From assembly GCA_031763025.1 (NCBI GenBank), contig JASSKH010000015.1, positions 12,938,774 to 13,002,773 on the forward strand: a DNA stretch of 64,000 nucleotides. Reading direction: 5' to 3'. Source of the DNA: Macrocystis pyrifera. Taxonomy: Eukaryota; Sar; Phaeophyceae; Laminariales; Laminariaceae. Under the pieces are notes generated by a model that was not told the origin of the DNA, searched no databases, and saw nothing but the letters and a program-made list of their open reading frames with translations. Positions 42,200 to 53,549 of the stretch are shown here, piece by piece; position 1 is the stretch's first letter; every line of letters begins with the position of its first letter. The translations under genes and the position numbers were made by a program.

Positions 42200-42780
42200 A
42201 GGTCACTCGGGCGCGGGGCTCTACACCTCACTCAAAAAAGGGTTTGAAAATATGATGACCTCGTCTGCCTCGCAGGTGAGAACTAATGAATCCACACCCG
42301 CGGCAAGTTAAGTCGTTGCTGCTATTAATAGTGAAGTAATCCCTGTGGGACCCGAAAGAATTAGTTACTACTGTAGTATAACTTTGGCGTTGTCAACCGT
42401 CTACGAGCAGCGCAAAGGCCCAGAGCTACGGGTAGGATCATCGCCTTGCTTTTTAACTCGGACACCAACTTGTAGCATTCCCAGTCACGCAGGAGCAGTG
42501 GCCGTCGCTGTGATCGTCCACCGCTTATCGTCAATTTTCCCCTCTAGAGTCCCAAGAGGTTCAACAGTCACCCACCCATACCCTTCATCAATGATAATAT
42601 GGTTTTCGTATTTTGTTTTTGGCGCAGCGTAAAAACGTCAATCCCGTGGTCATGGTGGGGCATATCGCGAAACAACACAGCACTAAAGCTTAAAACCGCA
42701 AAGATGTAGGAAACTCACTCGGCCGAGTGGCTCTGAGCGGCTGAAAGTGCAAAGGACCAGAAAGTGACAGACTTGGCCCT
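42200..42780. other. Unassigned DNA
   Basis: Nothing recognised. A 95-codon frame at 42345-42632 (+) lacks features. Confidence 0.3.
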
Positions 42781-42784
42781 TAAG

Positions 42785-42920
42785 GACCATGCCACGGAAA
42801 GGGAGGAAGATTCTGGAGACATTCCATGGTACCAGGTGTTGGGGTACTTAGAGAATGCGTGTTTTTGGAGACATGCCACAATATGAGGGATGCGTTTGAA
42901 GCCACGTCCCAAGGTAGGAG
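42785..42920 (-). repeat. C-tail minisatellite, degenerate
   Basis: CATGCCACGGAAAGGG, GGAGACATTCCATGGTAC and GGAGACATGCCACAATATG are variant units. Confidence 0.5.
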
Positions 42921-43061
42921 AGGGGGGGAGGGGGTGTGTACTCATTATCATGCATGGCCGTGGTCCTCAAGTCATGCATGGCATGGCCGTATTCGTATGA
43001 CCGTAGACCCTCGCATCCCTACAATGCCGGGATGGAGCACATCGGGTTTTACCGACCGTCA
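42921..43061 (-). mobile_element. PolyC-SINE, 5'-truncated
   Basis: The G run then GTGTACTCATTATCATGCAT, with an internal duplication of ATGCATGGCCGT, ending at TTTTACCGACCGTCAGG. Confidence 0.7.
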
Positions 43062-43064
43062 GGG

Positions 43065-43217
43065 GGGGCGTTTTTAGACCCACACCAAGATAGGTAGGGG
43101 TTAGGTACTATTTGGAGACATTACACGGTATGGAGGGTGTTTTAGAGGCCTGCTACGGCGGGGGGAGTACCCTTGAAGGCATACCACGATAGGGCGGTAG
43201 GGGAGGAGGGGGTGGAC
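43065..43217 (-). repeat. C-tail minisatellite, degenerate
   Basis: TATTTGGAGACATTACACGG, GGCCTGCTACGGCGGGG and GAAGGCATACCACGATAGGG are variant units separated by G-rich stretches. Confidence 0.55.
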
Positions 43218-43392
43218 GCATGCTACAGTAGAAGTGCACCATATTTTTTCTGAGGCTCCTAACTTGACCTTTACACGAAAGAGTCATTTTTCGAAACATG
43301 AGAGGCATGCCAACGAGTTTGGGTTAAGGAGCCCCGTCATTCAGAAAAACAAACAGCGGAAATGCGCTATTAACACCTCTATCGTAGAACGC
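43218..43392. mobile_element. MITE-D, shorter copy
   Basis: The right end ACCTCTATCGTAGAACGC is intact. The left end (GCATGCTACAGTAGAAGTGC) is diverged. The interior matches 36692-36942 with a deletion. Confidence 0.65.
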
Positions 43393-43613
43393 GTCGATGC
43401 GCCCATCGTCATTTCGTTTTACTGTCTTTTTCATCCCCGTTTATTATGTTCGCCCTTGTTTTCCCTCTCCCTCCTGGTAGCCGTAACTCAAAGCCAGGGT
43501 CGCATGGTAGAGGCTCTCCTCCCCCGCTCTCCCAACTACGATCCGTGCCTTTGCATTTTTTTATCGCGAGAAAGAAGAGTTCAACCCTTTCTTCCCTCGT
43601 CGGCTCGCGTCGA

Positions 43614-43847
43614 ACTATAATCACGCATGGCCGTAGTCGTATATGACCGTAGATCCTCGCATCCCGGGAGGGACTACGTCTGGGGTTTTCACAGACCAGG
43701 CAGACATTGTTTGCACCAAGCGCGAAGAGCCGTGAGGATGTTCGGCGAGTCGCATGAAGGGTGAGCTGCATCCTAGTAAGAACCGCATGTGAGGCGTACT
43801 CCGGCACATTATGCGTGATTTCTTGCACATAGATGACAGCGTCGAGT
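43614..43847 (-). mobile_element. PolyC-SINE, lacking the C tail
   Basis: It begins TAATCACGCATGGCCGTAGT without a G run and ends at ATAGATGACAGCGTCGAGTG. The junction block differs from other copies. Confidence 0.7.
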
Positions 43848-43849
43848 GG

Positions 43850-43938
43850 AGGCATGCCAAGGTGGGGGGGGTACGTTTGGGGCGGTGCCGTTCACCCAAC
43901 TACAACTCAGCATGGGGAGTACTACCACTACAATGCGA
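43850..43938 (-). repeat. C-tail minisatellite units
   Basis: GGAGGCATGCCAAGGTGGGG, then GGTACGTTTGGGG. Confidence 0.5.
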
Positions 43939-43939
43939 C

Positions 43940-44351
43940 AGGGGGATGTACTCGATCTCATGCATGGCCGTAGTCGTATGACCATAGTCCCTCGCGTCCC
44001 TACAATGCCGGGACGGAGCATGTCGGGTTTTCACCGACCAGGCAGACATGGCTTGCACCAGGCGCGAAGCGCCGTGAGGTGTTGGGCGAGTCGCATGAAG
44101 GTTGAGTGAGCTGCATCCCACTAAGAACCGCTTTTCAGGCCGATTTTCTTGCATATAAATTACAGCATCAATGAATTGATCTAATTTCTGGTGTGGCCAC
44201 TTCCAGAGACAGCAATGGGGATACTATGTAACTGCCTCACCATATACACGCTACGTGATACGATCATCTCCCTTGTGCGGAGTGAAGGTTCTCCCCGCGC
44301 AAGAATGATCTAACTTGACCGCCAGTCGTGGTAACCGCCAAAAAAAAAAAC
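43940..44351 (-). mobile_element. PolyC-SINE, 5'-truncated
   Basis: GGGGGATGTACTCGATCTCA to CCAGTCGTGGTAACCGCC plus the A run at 44340-44350. Confidence 0.8.
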
Positions 44352-44410
44352 AATGCGGCAGGGGGGGTACTTTTGGAGCGATGCCGCTATAGTGTTGTAT
44401 GCCACCACAA

Positions 44411-44493
44411 TGCGGTAGGGAGGGGGCATACTCGGTTGTTGCTTGCCTAGTAATTTTGTCCATTGACCACCGCGTCCCTTTCGAGACAGAGCG
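44411..44493 (-). mobile_element. PolyC-LINE 3'-end scrap
   Basis: GGGGGCATACTCGGTTGTTG, GCTTGCCTAGTAATTTTGTC and CATTGACCACCGCGTCCCTT match the last 80 bp of the LINE. Confidence 0.65.
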
Positions 44494-44766
44494 GAGAATA
44501 CTTTTGGAACCATTCAGGACAGTGCGGTATACCATTGTCAATACAATGCGATAGGGGGGGTGCTTTGGAGAACGAAATTATCCGACTGCCGTTCACAACA
44601 ACTGAAGAGTCACCGAATACGTTTGCTACAATCACGTTTGCGTTTTTCTTTGCTTCGCTACTTGCAGGAGTAGGCAGTCCGCTTTTTCTTCTTCTCAAAA
44701 TTGGTTTGTGGGTGTTGAGTTGTACAAATCTGTACCTTCAACATAAGTACCGTTTGTTGTATACTA

Positions 44767-44871
44767 TTACGGGGGACCATAGTTAATAGGACTAAATTTT
44801 GTTAGTAAAAATAGGTAAATATATAGGTTTTTATGTATACCATAGGTCCTATTAACTATGGATCCCCGTAG
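44767..44871 (+). mobile_element. MITE-G5, complete copy
   Basis: Full length. The right end is CCCCGTAG, with TA close by on both sides. Confidence 0.85.
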
Positions 44872-44929
44872 TAATAGTCAATTTAAACGATCCCTACATC
44901 TAGGTACGTATGGAGCTCCTCGCGTTACG

Positions 44930-45030
44930 AACCTTCCACTCTGGTATGGACGGAAATATATGGTACGTTTAGCCAATAATATGAATACCAAGCGGTTCTT
45001 ATATTTCCGCTCAAAGTGGTATACCAACAA
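44930..45030. mobile_element. MITE-S copy
   Basis: CCACTCTGGTATGGACGGAA at the left and TTCCGCTCAAAGTGG at the right, about 100 bp with a longer centre. Confidence 0.6.
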
Positions 45031-45034
45031 AACA

Positions 45035-45660
45035 TCAAGTGGTGTCCTCTCTATCGTGGTATGTCTCTCCCAAATTAAACAGGACACGTACCAGGGTAGC
45101 ATCAAAACGAGAGGATACGCTGGGGGTCAGTTTCAACTTTTCCCAGCGTGTCTTTGTAATGTACGTAGCCCTCGAGACGTTGTGACCCGGCGGGGAGGGG
45201 GGGAAGGGGCGCCACAGTCCAACATGCCCGTGCGTGCTGCCAGTTCATTGTTTTTTCGATGCTGCACCTGCTCGGGGCGGGTTGGGATACTCGTCGTGGA
45301 TTGGAGGTCTGGTGGGCGGTTGGCAGTGGGCAGTAGGCACGGACACATGCTAAGGTATAAGTAGCCCTTTTCTCCCAAAGCAGACCTGGCTGATAGACAT
45401 GATCCTCAACTGACGCTTGCCTCATCAGCAAGGCATAATGCCGTCTCGTTAGAATCCTGTCCATACCTTACGTACGATACTGCTGTTCGCTTCATCATCT
45501 TCGTTTGTGCTATTGCGGGCACTGTATTGAGGAATTGAGGTAGAGAGCTCTTCAAGTGAGGAGACTCGGAAACAAATAGCTGCACCCCTGACGTAGCTCG
45601 CGTCCACTACACTGCCTGCCTGCCACCTTCACTCTTTGCTTCGGGCCCACGAGGGGAAAC
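45035..45660. other. Unassigned DNA
   Basis: A 168-codon frame at 44858-45364 (+) crosses two MITE ends and is therefore not a gene. Nothing else is recognised. Confidence 0.4.
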
Positions 45661-45663
45661 GAT

Positions 45664-45948
<285 letters not shown>

Positions 45949-46053
45949 TTACGGGGGTACATAGTTAATAGGACCTATGGTGTACATAAACACCTATATA
46001 TTTACGTATTTTTGCTAACAAAATTTGGTCCCGTTAACTATGGACCCCCGTAA
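45949..46053 (-). mobile_element. MITE-G5 inserted in the (TAG)n run
   Basis: A complete copy flanked by TA supplied by the microsatellite; TAGTAGTAG continues after it. Confidence 0.85.
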
Positions 46054-46071
46054 TAGTAGTAGTGGTAAGTA

Positions 46072-46179
46072 TTACGGGGGACCATATAGTAAATAGGACC
46101 TACGGTACACACCGAAAACCTATAAATTTACCTATTTCTGCTATCAATACGTGGTCCTATTTACGATGGTCCCTCGTAC
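46072..46179 (-). mobile_element. MITE-G5 copy
   Basis: Full length. The right end is CCCTCGTA. It lies 18 bp from the previous copy in the same orientation. Confidence 0.8.
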
Positions 46180-46335
46180 TAGTAGTTCTTACTCTTCATT
46201 ACTGTACGCGTATAGCATGGAGAAATAGGTGGCAGCAGTACAGTAGCAGCAGTGTACGAGTAGAAGGAGTACAGCAGTAGTAGTCGCTGTCGTCGCAGCA
46301 TTACCTATACTCGCACCCTGACGAATACAGTCACA

Positions 46336-46402
46336 GGCTTCTTTCGGGAATGTTTTGATTATCAACGTTGCATATTGTCGGATGGCAAGCCTAATAATAA
46401 AA
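46336..46402 (+). repeat. Dispersed 3'-end-like repeat, copy 3
   Basis: CTTTCGGGAATGTTTTGATT, then TTGTCGGATGGCAAGCC and TAATAATAAA. Confidence 0.5.
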
Positions 46403-46404
46403 TA

Positions 46405-47111
46405 CGGGCGACACAAACTGGAGTATGATGCGCCGTATGATGCTGTTTTGTGTTTCAGTCAATTTGCCTTGGACGGTCACGCCACACAATGTCATGCACA
46501 CGGGAAGGCATGGACATGCCAACGAAGATCGACGCCCGATAGGTGCGTACGAACCGACTCAACGACTATCAGGGCACCAGATACTACTACCTACTGCTGT
46601 ACTGCTCCGTCCACCCAGGCAACAGAGCCTATAAATAACAGGTTGACGAAATCAGTCTGCTGCATTTCTTTTATAAATTTTGAAATACGTCAGCTGTGAG
46701 TTCGACTGATTAAATAGTTGATACTCAACTTTGCAAGCTTCATTATAATATCGATACCACCGAGGGCCTGCGTGTCACTGTTAAAATTTGTCAACTGTAG
46801 GATGCACGATGAGGAACCTGGATGAGGCCCAACAGCTATTCATCCCAGAGAACTAGAGCCACGACAACAGCTTCGACAGCTCAAGAGCACAGAGACAGAC
46901 CCGCAGTAACGCGCAGGCACGGGCAAGTCAACCTCGAGACAACGTATTCCTACGGTTCGTATCATACCCATACGTAGCATATAAGAGCCGGACGTCATAC
47001 CTACGCGCATACACTTCCTACAATTCCTGGTATCACGGCGGCAGTAACCGCGAGACCTCTACTTGACCACCCACGGACGAGGCTGCCTTGAGGAAGAGAA
47101 GAAGCAACACG
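46405..47111. other. Unassigned DNA; possible promoter and 5' leader of the gene at 47.1 kb
   Basis: No repeat family except a short block shared with 5777-5835 (46682-46740). The last ~300 bp before the ATG at 47112 is free of repeats and could hold the transcription start, but no clear TATA or initiator can be assigned. Confidence 0.3.
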
Positions 47112-47261
47112 ATGACGAGGCATTCAGATACCGCACGCGGGCGGGTGCTGCCGATCTCGAGGTGGATTGTTCTGGTTCTCGTGGGAATGGTTGTTCTGGC
47201 CTTATCAGAAAGCGCGCTTGCTGAGACGCCTGGAGGATCAACTACCACCGCTGCTACCCAG
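47112..47261 (+). CDS. Candidate host gene, exon 1: signal peptide
   Basis: The frame starts at an ATG and gives exactly 50 codons up to CAG, followed by GTACGTACG, a good donor; it ends in phase 0. The protein begins MTRHSDTARGRVLPISRWIV, has a hydrophobic core LVLVGMVVLALSESALA and a predicted signal-peptidase site after ALA (about residue 37), followed by ETPGGSTTTAATQ. The product would enter the secretory pathway. The family is not recognised. I propose it as the 5' end of a gene whose later exons are at 49.5, 55.3 and 56.5 kb, but a linking exon with the right phase between 47.3 and 49.5 kb was not found, so exon 1 may belong to a separate gene. Confidence 0.45.
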
Positions 47262-47838
47262 GTACGTACGTACCTGGTAGAGAAAAGTTTACTGTACCTG
47301 GTAGCTGGTATACGTAGTACTGCTGTGTGAGCCGGACACATAGTTCACGATCTATCTACAGATATATGCCTGGTATATTAGTAGTAGGTAATCAAGACAG
47401 CTTCTGCCATTATGAGAGGTTATTTGTGCAGGATATGTATGTACTCTTATGTACCAGGTACCAGGTATACCGATATATAGGGTACACATCCCACCCAGAA
47501 AACATGTACCAGATATGTGCTACGTACAAAGATCATGCAGATTATTTGTTTTACAGCTCCCGCCCGGCATAATGAGCCACGTAAATCATCCTCGTACAAG
47601 TCAGGAATGAATACGAGTGCGATCTACACAAAGCAGTTCTACATCGTACGAGTACACAGCAGTTCCAAACTCATACGTAAAAAATGCCGTTGTTATGCAC
47701 CAGCAGGTATCTACTGTATATTATGTGTACGCGTACCGTTTTGGACGCAATTATGATGAATTTTTGGGTATTGATATCAATTCGAAACGATCCCTACATT
47801 TCCGGTCAGAGTGGAGTACAACTTGGGGTTGACTCCTA

Positions 47839-47943
47839 TTACGGGGGTCCATAGTTAACAGGACCTATGGTATACATAAAAACCCATATATTTACCGATT
47901 TTTACTAGCAATAATTGGTCCTATTTACTATGGTCCCCCGTAA
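47839..47943 (-). mobile_element. MITE-G5, complete copy
   Basis: Full length, TA on both sides. A MITE-S-like scrap (CGATCCCTACATTTCCGGTC) precedes it at about 47786. In the presumed intron of the candidate gene. Confidence 0.85.
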
Positions 47944-47944
47944 T

Positions 47945-48850
47945 AAAAGTACGCGTCGTGTCTCTTATGATGTTTCCCTCCAAATACCCGAATATCTGCA
48001 CATTAGTACGATGCACACACAACTACTGCTGTACTGCTGTAACATTTGTTGCTGTTGTTGTATCATAGACTCCCAGGTATGTATGGTGTACAGTAGTACA
48101 AGTATAATAAACTAAACAGTGTTTCTGCGAGACTGAGCTATCGGACGGGTATGGACGGATGGCTGACTCATGGCCAGAAGACATAGATGACTATGGTAGC
48201 GTGCTCCTTTGCATGTTATGATACACTGCTGTGGTGGTTCTACTGTATGCACCAATCACTTCAATACATACATGCAAAAAGCAGCGCTTATTATTGAAGT
48301 TGTTTGTCATACGCACACATATATAGCCTGCGACCAAAAGAAGAAGGAGAAGAAGAAGCTGGCCCTCTCTATCGTGCGTAGGGTGGAAGATCATCGCCGC
48401 GAGCAGGTGTGATGTTGGATGCCGTTATTGGGTATACTTAGTTGCAGAAATATCGAGCGGTGGTGGTAAATCAATACTGCAGTGGTGGTGGTACTGTAGT
48501 AGTGGTGTGGTACTGTATGTAGTGGTGGTGTCACTGTATGTAGTGGTTGAAAATATAACAATTTTGAAGGACAGCAGGTTTTTGGTAGATGCTTCGTAGG
48601 GAGTGGTTAAGGAGGGAAGTGGTCGTTTTGTGGTGGGCGAGATGGAGGGATGATGGTTGTGGTAGTCTTCATGTCCGTCACATCGGTTTTGATTTGTCGT
48701 ATGATACTGCTGCACTTTTGTTCTGCAGAGTTCTTCACTTTCTGTTCCTCAGTCTTTTTTCGAACAACACATACACACATATATATGTCATTGTCGGATG
48801 ACAAGCAGAACACAGCACGCAACTACGGCTGACCGTTCTCCGACAGGTAT
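47945..48850. other. Unassigned DNA
   Basis: A GTGGTG-rich tract lies at 48460-48550. A short frame 48341-48406 (KKEKKKLALSIVRRVEDHRREQ before GGTGTGA) might be an exon, but its splice sites are weak and its phase does not connect exon 1 to the exon at 49.5 kb. Confidence 0.3.
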
Positions 48851-49280
48851 CACATAGATATACATACATTCCTTCGCGGCGGCTGAGAGCGAAGCATTCG
48901 CTTCCGCTTCCGAACATTTCGTGTTGAATTTAAGCTGGATTCCAGACGCCTTCGCGTTCCTGTCTTCGCGCTTGCTTTTTCGACCGCTTTCCTCGAGGGT
49001 AGAGCTCGCCGGGCTCTGACGGGGGTTCTCCCGTGCGCGCGTCTCGGAGTCTCGCGCCACCGACGAGCGCAGCGACCCCGAACTCGAAGGATCTTTGATG
49101 GGGCGAGGAGACACGGAGGTTCTATTGTCTTCGGTCCTGGAGATTTGTTTCACTGTTGTTGCTCCGCGGAGAGTTTATTGTGACAGACTCGGTCTTGGCT
49201 TTTTTCTTGCCAAGGTTCGATCTCTTGGCCTTGCTGATGCTATCGCTTTCTGGCGACTCCCTTGCTTTGCTGGCCGCCAT
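48850..49280 (-). CDS. Possible Ser/Lys/Arg-rich coding fragment
   Basis: I do not recognise this gene. On the minus strand two frames follow each other. MAASKARESPESDSISKAKR to NNSETNLQDRRQ covers 49280-49122. A second frame (about 49150-48860) reads TSVSPRPIKDPSSSGSLRSS to KREDRNAKASGIQLKFNTK. Both have the composition of a disordered nucleic-acid-binding protein. A short intron or a frameshift could join them; neither is resolved. It lies opposite the presumed intron of the plus-strand gene. Confidence 0.2.
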
Positions 49281-49523
49281 CGGCCTGTTCGACCCCCTCG
49301 GTCTTGCCCTACTGGGTGGTTGCCTTACCTTGCCCCTTACCCCTTACCCCCCCCCTCTCTCTTTGCGGGTCGACTACGCGCGCCTTCTCGGGGTATTGCA
49401 CCGTTCTTGGTACCAGATCGTTGGATATCCCGGTGATATAATACATCTGATAACTGATATCGATCGGCAATACAGAACTACCTGACGACCGCAAAGTACT
49501 GCTAACATGGGCAGAATTCTCAG

Positions 49524-49708
49524 TGTGTACCTCGAAATACTCAAGTTAGATACCAAGTGTATACGTGAAGCACACGGAGCAATATCCACGGCAGCACATA
49601 ACCCCGAGATACTGCGAGTACTCGCAGTAGGAGCAAGCAGTCTCGAGTCGTCGATTACCTCCAGTAGTGCTCGCCGAAATAACTTGACGTGTTTTTCAAC
49701 AAAAAATG
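49524..49708 (+). CDS. Candidate host gene, internal exon
   Basis: It follows an acceptor (GGCAGAATTCTCAG) and ends before GTAAGG, a good donor (AAAAATG then GTAAGG). It reads VYLEILKLDTKCIREAHGAI, then NPEILRVLAVGASSLESSIT, then SSSARRNNLTCFSTKN. It enters with two bases of a split codon and leaves with one, which fits the exon beginning at 55313. It contains two cysteines and an N-glycosylation sequon (NLT), consistent with a luminal or extracellular domain. No domain family is recognised. The intron that follows would contain the decayed recombinase element and a MITE-G5. Confidence 0.4.
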
Positions 49709-50257
49709 GTAAGGCGAACATCTTATCTTATACCTGGTACGAAGGATCGTGTCTTTAAAGCGGGACCGTATCTCCCACCAGAAACTGAGGTAAAAAAGTA
49801 TCGATGATTTCCTGGCCCATATTATAGACGGTTCTGATTTCTGAGCCTTGGAGATCGTTGAAAAGCGTAGTATCTCTAAGTTCACGTGAGATGCCTGTTT
49901 AGTTCACAACCGACGGAATTATTTACTTATAGTCATGGGCCCTACCGACGGAAACTAATGGCTTAATTTTTTCAGAGGCAGAGAGAAGAGAAGAACGACC
50001 ATACTCGACCATACTCGTGCCGTGCCCCATCCTAGCTTCTCGTGATAGGTGCACGAGTAGAGCACGGCACCGCTCGCTGCCGATTGATAGGCCTAGAGGC
50101 TAGGCCTATACTGTTGCGGTTCCTCTTCACGACAGCAGCAGCAGCAACATCAGCGGTTGGCGGGCCGCAGCATGCAAAGGGAGGAGGACGAGCAGAGGCG
50201 ACGCACGCTTTCCCGAGGCCCGGCGAGAACGACGGCGGAGGGGAGAGAGTCGGGACC

Positions 50258-52128
50258 ATGACGGGTAGTGACGGCGACGAGGAGGCTTTCGCGTCGCTGG
50301 CCGACTTTGCAACCTTCAAGCAGAAGATGGCGAACGAAGTCGCCCAGCTCCAGGCGGCGCTCCAGAGATCGATGAACGACATCATGGAAGCCTCCCGCCG
50401 TCCCGCCCTCGGGAGGGGGGGGGCGCCAACAGGTTTGGAACGCATCCCGGCAGCGCTGCTGCCGGGGCCTCCCTGCTGGACCGCTCCCCCAGCACCGCCC
50501 TGCTCGGACCGCTGGTTGGACAGCCGTTCGGGAGCCCCGTCGCCGGGGTCCTCCCGCCAACTCCAAGTATCGCTGGCCAACCCGTCGATGGGGCCACGGG
50601 CGCCCGCGCGGGTCTGCGTGGGACCCCCAACGTCGAACAGGGCAGGCTCGCCGTAGGTCCGGGTCGGGCGTTCCGCCACGGTGGTGCTCTAGGCGGCGCC
50701 GGAGCCGCCGGCGCCCTTCTCGGACTGGAAGGTCCGCTCGCCGAGGTCCCGGGAGGGCGGGCTACGGTAGTGTGTTGGACGGTACCGGGGGGAGAAGTCG
50801 GCTACGGTGGTGCTTTGACCGGTACTGGAACCGCCCGCTCCCAACTCAGCCAGGTGGGCGGGCTCGCAGTGGGTCAGGGGGGGGGCTCGTCTACGTGGGT
50901 TATGTGGGCGGCGCCGGTGCCGCCGGCGCCTTCTCCGGACAGGCGGGCGGGCACGCCGCCGGCTCGGCTACATCCCGGGCGGGGCTGGAGCCAACGGCGC
51001 GCCATCGGCTGCACTCGGCCACGCGGCCCGCGACGGACCGGGTGGGCTTGAGGTCGGCTCGGACATTTACGGGAACGGCAGCGCCAGCAACCCGTTTACC
51101 GCCCTGGGCCGACAGGTCAACAAGATTATGACCACCCGCGTAGTGGCATCGTGGGCCAGCTCCACGACTCGGCTATGGCAGATCATTTGTGGCGGCCGCC
51201 TGGCGTCGATGCAGAGGGCGACCGTGCAGGAGTACGTGGGAGCCACGGGTCAACATTTCGGCCGGCGTCCATGGCATGTTGGAGCGTTGGACTTTCTGGC
51301 CTTCACACCGCGCGGCGGGGCAGGCATCAACCGTCCACTGGCACAACACCCGAGCATTTTGGGGTACGCGCTCGTTACGATCGCGTCCCGCGGGCTCCCA
51401 CAAGATGACGCGGACCTCCATATGGCGCGCGCTCGCTTGGAGGCGCTCGGACGAGTCTTCAGCCCGGGGGATACGATCCTCAACGACCCCGTTATGGAGC
51501 ACTTTGCTGTCGCTGATCACCCGGCGAACTAGGCCAGGCTGGCGGCTCTGGTCTCCAAAGACCTGGAGACTTTCACGCTCGACCTGCGCGATGTCTCCGA
51601 CTGCTGCGGCCACGCTTGGGCCTACCCCCCGCCGGCAGAGTCCTTCTCCGCCCTTCCGGGGCCGCACTGGCCTCGGCTTTCCGGCTACGTCGCCCTCGGC
51701 GGCTTTGTCAACGCCGAAGTCCAACAACCTCGCCTTACCTTCACCCTGGCGACCGGGGCCGGGGATAGCGAATGCCGGCAGGGGGGGAAGACCGGCAGGT
51801 GCCGCCTCGGTGACACCTGTGTGTTCACCCACGTCGGTCCCGCTCGCAAGACGGGCAGCGGCAATAAACGCAAGACGGCTACCGGCGGGGGGGGTCGACC
51901 GATAGCGGCGTCGCAGCCAGCGGTGCTGTATCCGGAGAACCCCGGCCAAGAGGGCCAAGGGCATGGACAGGCGGGGGTTGGGGGTGGCGGTGCAAGTAGT
52001 GGGAGCAGCGGCAGCGGCAGCGGCAGCGGGGCGTCGAGTGGGGGGGGGGCTTCACTCGATCGGCGGCTGCCAAGGCTGACGAATAGGGGGACGGGCCTCG
52101 CCCCTCAGTGGGGGCGAGGCCAATCGTA
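50258..52128 (+). pseudogene. Gag-like, CCCH zinc-finger region of the recombinase element
   Basis: A fossil coding region with Gly/Pro/Ala-rich segments. Near its end is one CCCH finger with spacing C-x8-C-x5-C-x3-H, followed by a basic patch and a Gly/Ser-rich stretch. The role is inferred to be nucleic-acid binding. Broken at several places. The identity as a gag-like protein is inferred from position and composition only. Confidence 0.45.
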
Positions 52129-52149
52129 GGGCGTACGGAAGAAGCAGCG

Positions 52150-53320
52150 CGAGTTGCACAGCTTGTACGTCCGGGGTCGACATCCGTTGGGAGCCCAAGT
52201 CTTGGGGCCGGCGGACGTCGCGCTATGCTCAGGAGTGCTGGCCGCCAGTTCATCCGCCAGTCGGTTGCGCCGTCAGGTTTCCGGTCTTGGACCTTTTATG
52301 GGGGGGTTGATAAGGGAGGCTCCGTATTTAGACACACCAGCCTCCAATACGGATAAGGTTCAGGCGTTGCTTGAGTTCGTAGGTTGGTGTGCGTCGGAGG
52401 GCAACCAAGCCGGTACTGTTGCCAGCAACCTATCAGCCGTGTTACATTTCCACCGCGCAAACTTGCAAATGGAGTTGCCCACGTCTTCGCCGCTTGTTAA
52501 ACGTGCATTGAAAGGGGGACACGGTCGCACATTGCCGCCGGTAGCCCATGTAAAGAATTCGTCGGCCTATTTCGTGGAACACGTTGTAGGGAGGACAGGG
52601 CCTTGCCGTGTCGTGAGGCCTGGGTGGCCGAGTTCTTTGGCTGTCGTTGGCATTGGGGTATTTGTTTATTTTTTTCACGGCGAGGTCCGACGAAAATATT
52701 CGCCTCTTCGCCCGGAATTGTACTCCCCGTGCATTGCTTGACGAGGGGTAACGTAGCGTTATTCACGGGGGAGCGGCGGTTGACCTCGTTGCAGTGGCAT
52801 CAGGCCACCAGCATCGAGGTCCTGTTTCGAGGCCATAAAGGTGACCAGCTCAGCAAGGATCGGTTATCGTGCGCACACGCGACGACGCCTTCGGGGAGCG
52901 TTCCGGGGTAGGAGCAGGCGGCGGTGCCGTCGCTCCCATGGTGGAGTTGTTGTCGGGATATCCGACGTTTGCCAGAACGCGCTCCCCTGTCGTCGTATCT
53001 GTACGGTAAGGAGGTCAAAGTGGGGGGGTATACGCAGGCCCTCGGGGCACTTCGCCAAGAGGTAGCGGAAGCAGGAGACGATTCCAGCAAAGTCGGCCTC
53101 CACTTACTGTGTATTGGCGCAACCACTACGCTAGCGGCCGGGGTGAAGTGCCGCAGAGGGCAAGCCAGAGAGAAGGTAGATGGATGTCTTCAGAGTTTTC
53201 CAAGACGTACATCCGCAATAACCCAGAGGACGCGGGTATTGTATCTCGTAAACTAGCAGAGACGGGAAAGACAAGGCAGAGGCAGCCAGGCCAGGGTACT
53301 GTTCGGGGCCAAACACCGTA
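52150..53320 (+). pseudogene. Tyrosine recombinase region of the element
   Basis: A fossil coding region. The N-terminal part resembles the SAM-like core-binding domain of tyrosine recombinases. A later part has the catalytic-domain signature seen in DIRS, Ngaro and related protist recombinases (a RGHKGDQ-type segment, then a GGATTLAAG-type segment and a QREGRWMS-type segment). It is broken, with a few breaks, and not expected to be functional. Confidence 0.65.
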
Positions 53321-53549
53321 GTATCGACGGACCTCGGAATTGGCGTGTGTCAATGGTTTACATCCTTTGGGGGTCTCTGTCGTCCGAGACTGCGTTTGTT
53401 AGAGCCCCGGTCAGTTGGCTGTGGGGAGGGGACTCGCGAATGCTGGCAGTACGATAGGCAACGAGAGTCAGCGGCCGGTGTCGCGGCTCTCGTACCACGC
53501 CAGTGGATCCCCCCCGCGACGTCGCAGAGAATAAAAATAGCATGACAAT

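Larger units (their letters stand above)
49990..53545 (+). mobile_element. Decayed tyrosine-recombinase (DIRS/Crypton-like) element
   Basis: A GC-rich island in otherwise AT-richer DNA. Parts in order: a possible hairpin near the left edge (about 50017-50075), a gag-like region with a coiled-coil-like start, a CCCH zinc finger near 51770-51840, a Gly/Ser-rich linker, and a tyrosine recombinase region (about 52150-53320). No reverse transcriptase is visible between the two coding regions. It is broken, with several breaks, and looks moderately old. The ends are not defined by clear repeats, so the limits are approximate. It falls in the presumed intron between 49708 and 55313. The family could be a DIRS-type retroelement that lost its reverse transcriptase, or a Crypton-like DNA element. 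Confidence 0.6.

Noticed and set aside
44858-45364. 168-codon plus-strand frame
   Set aside because: It crosses the end of a MITE-G5 and a whole MITE-S; no conserved features.
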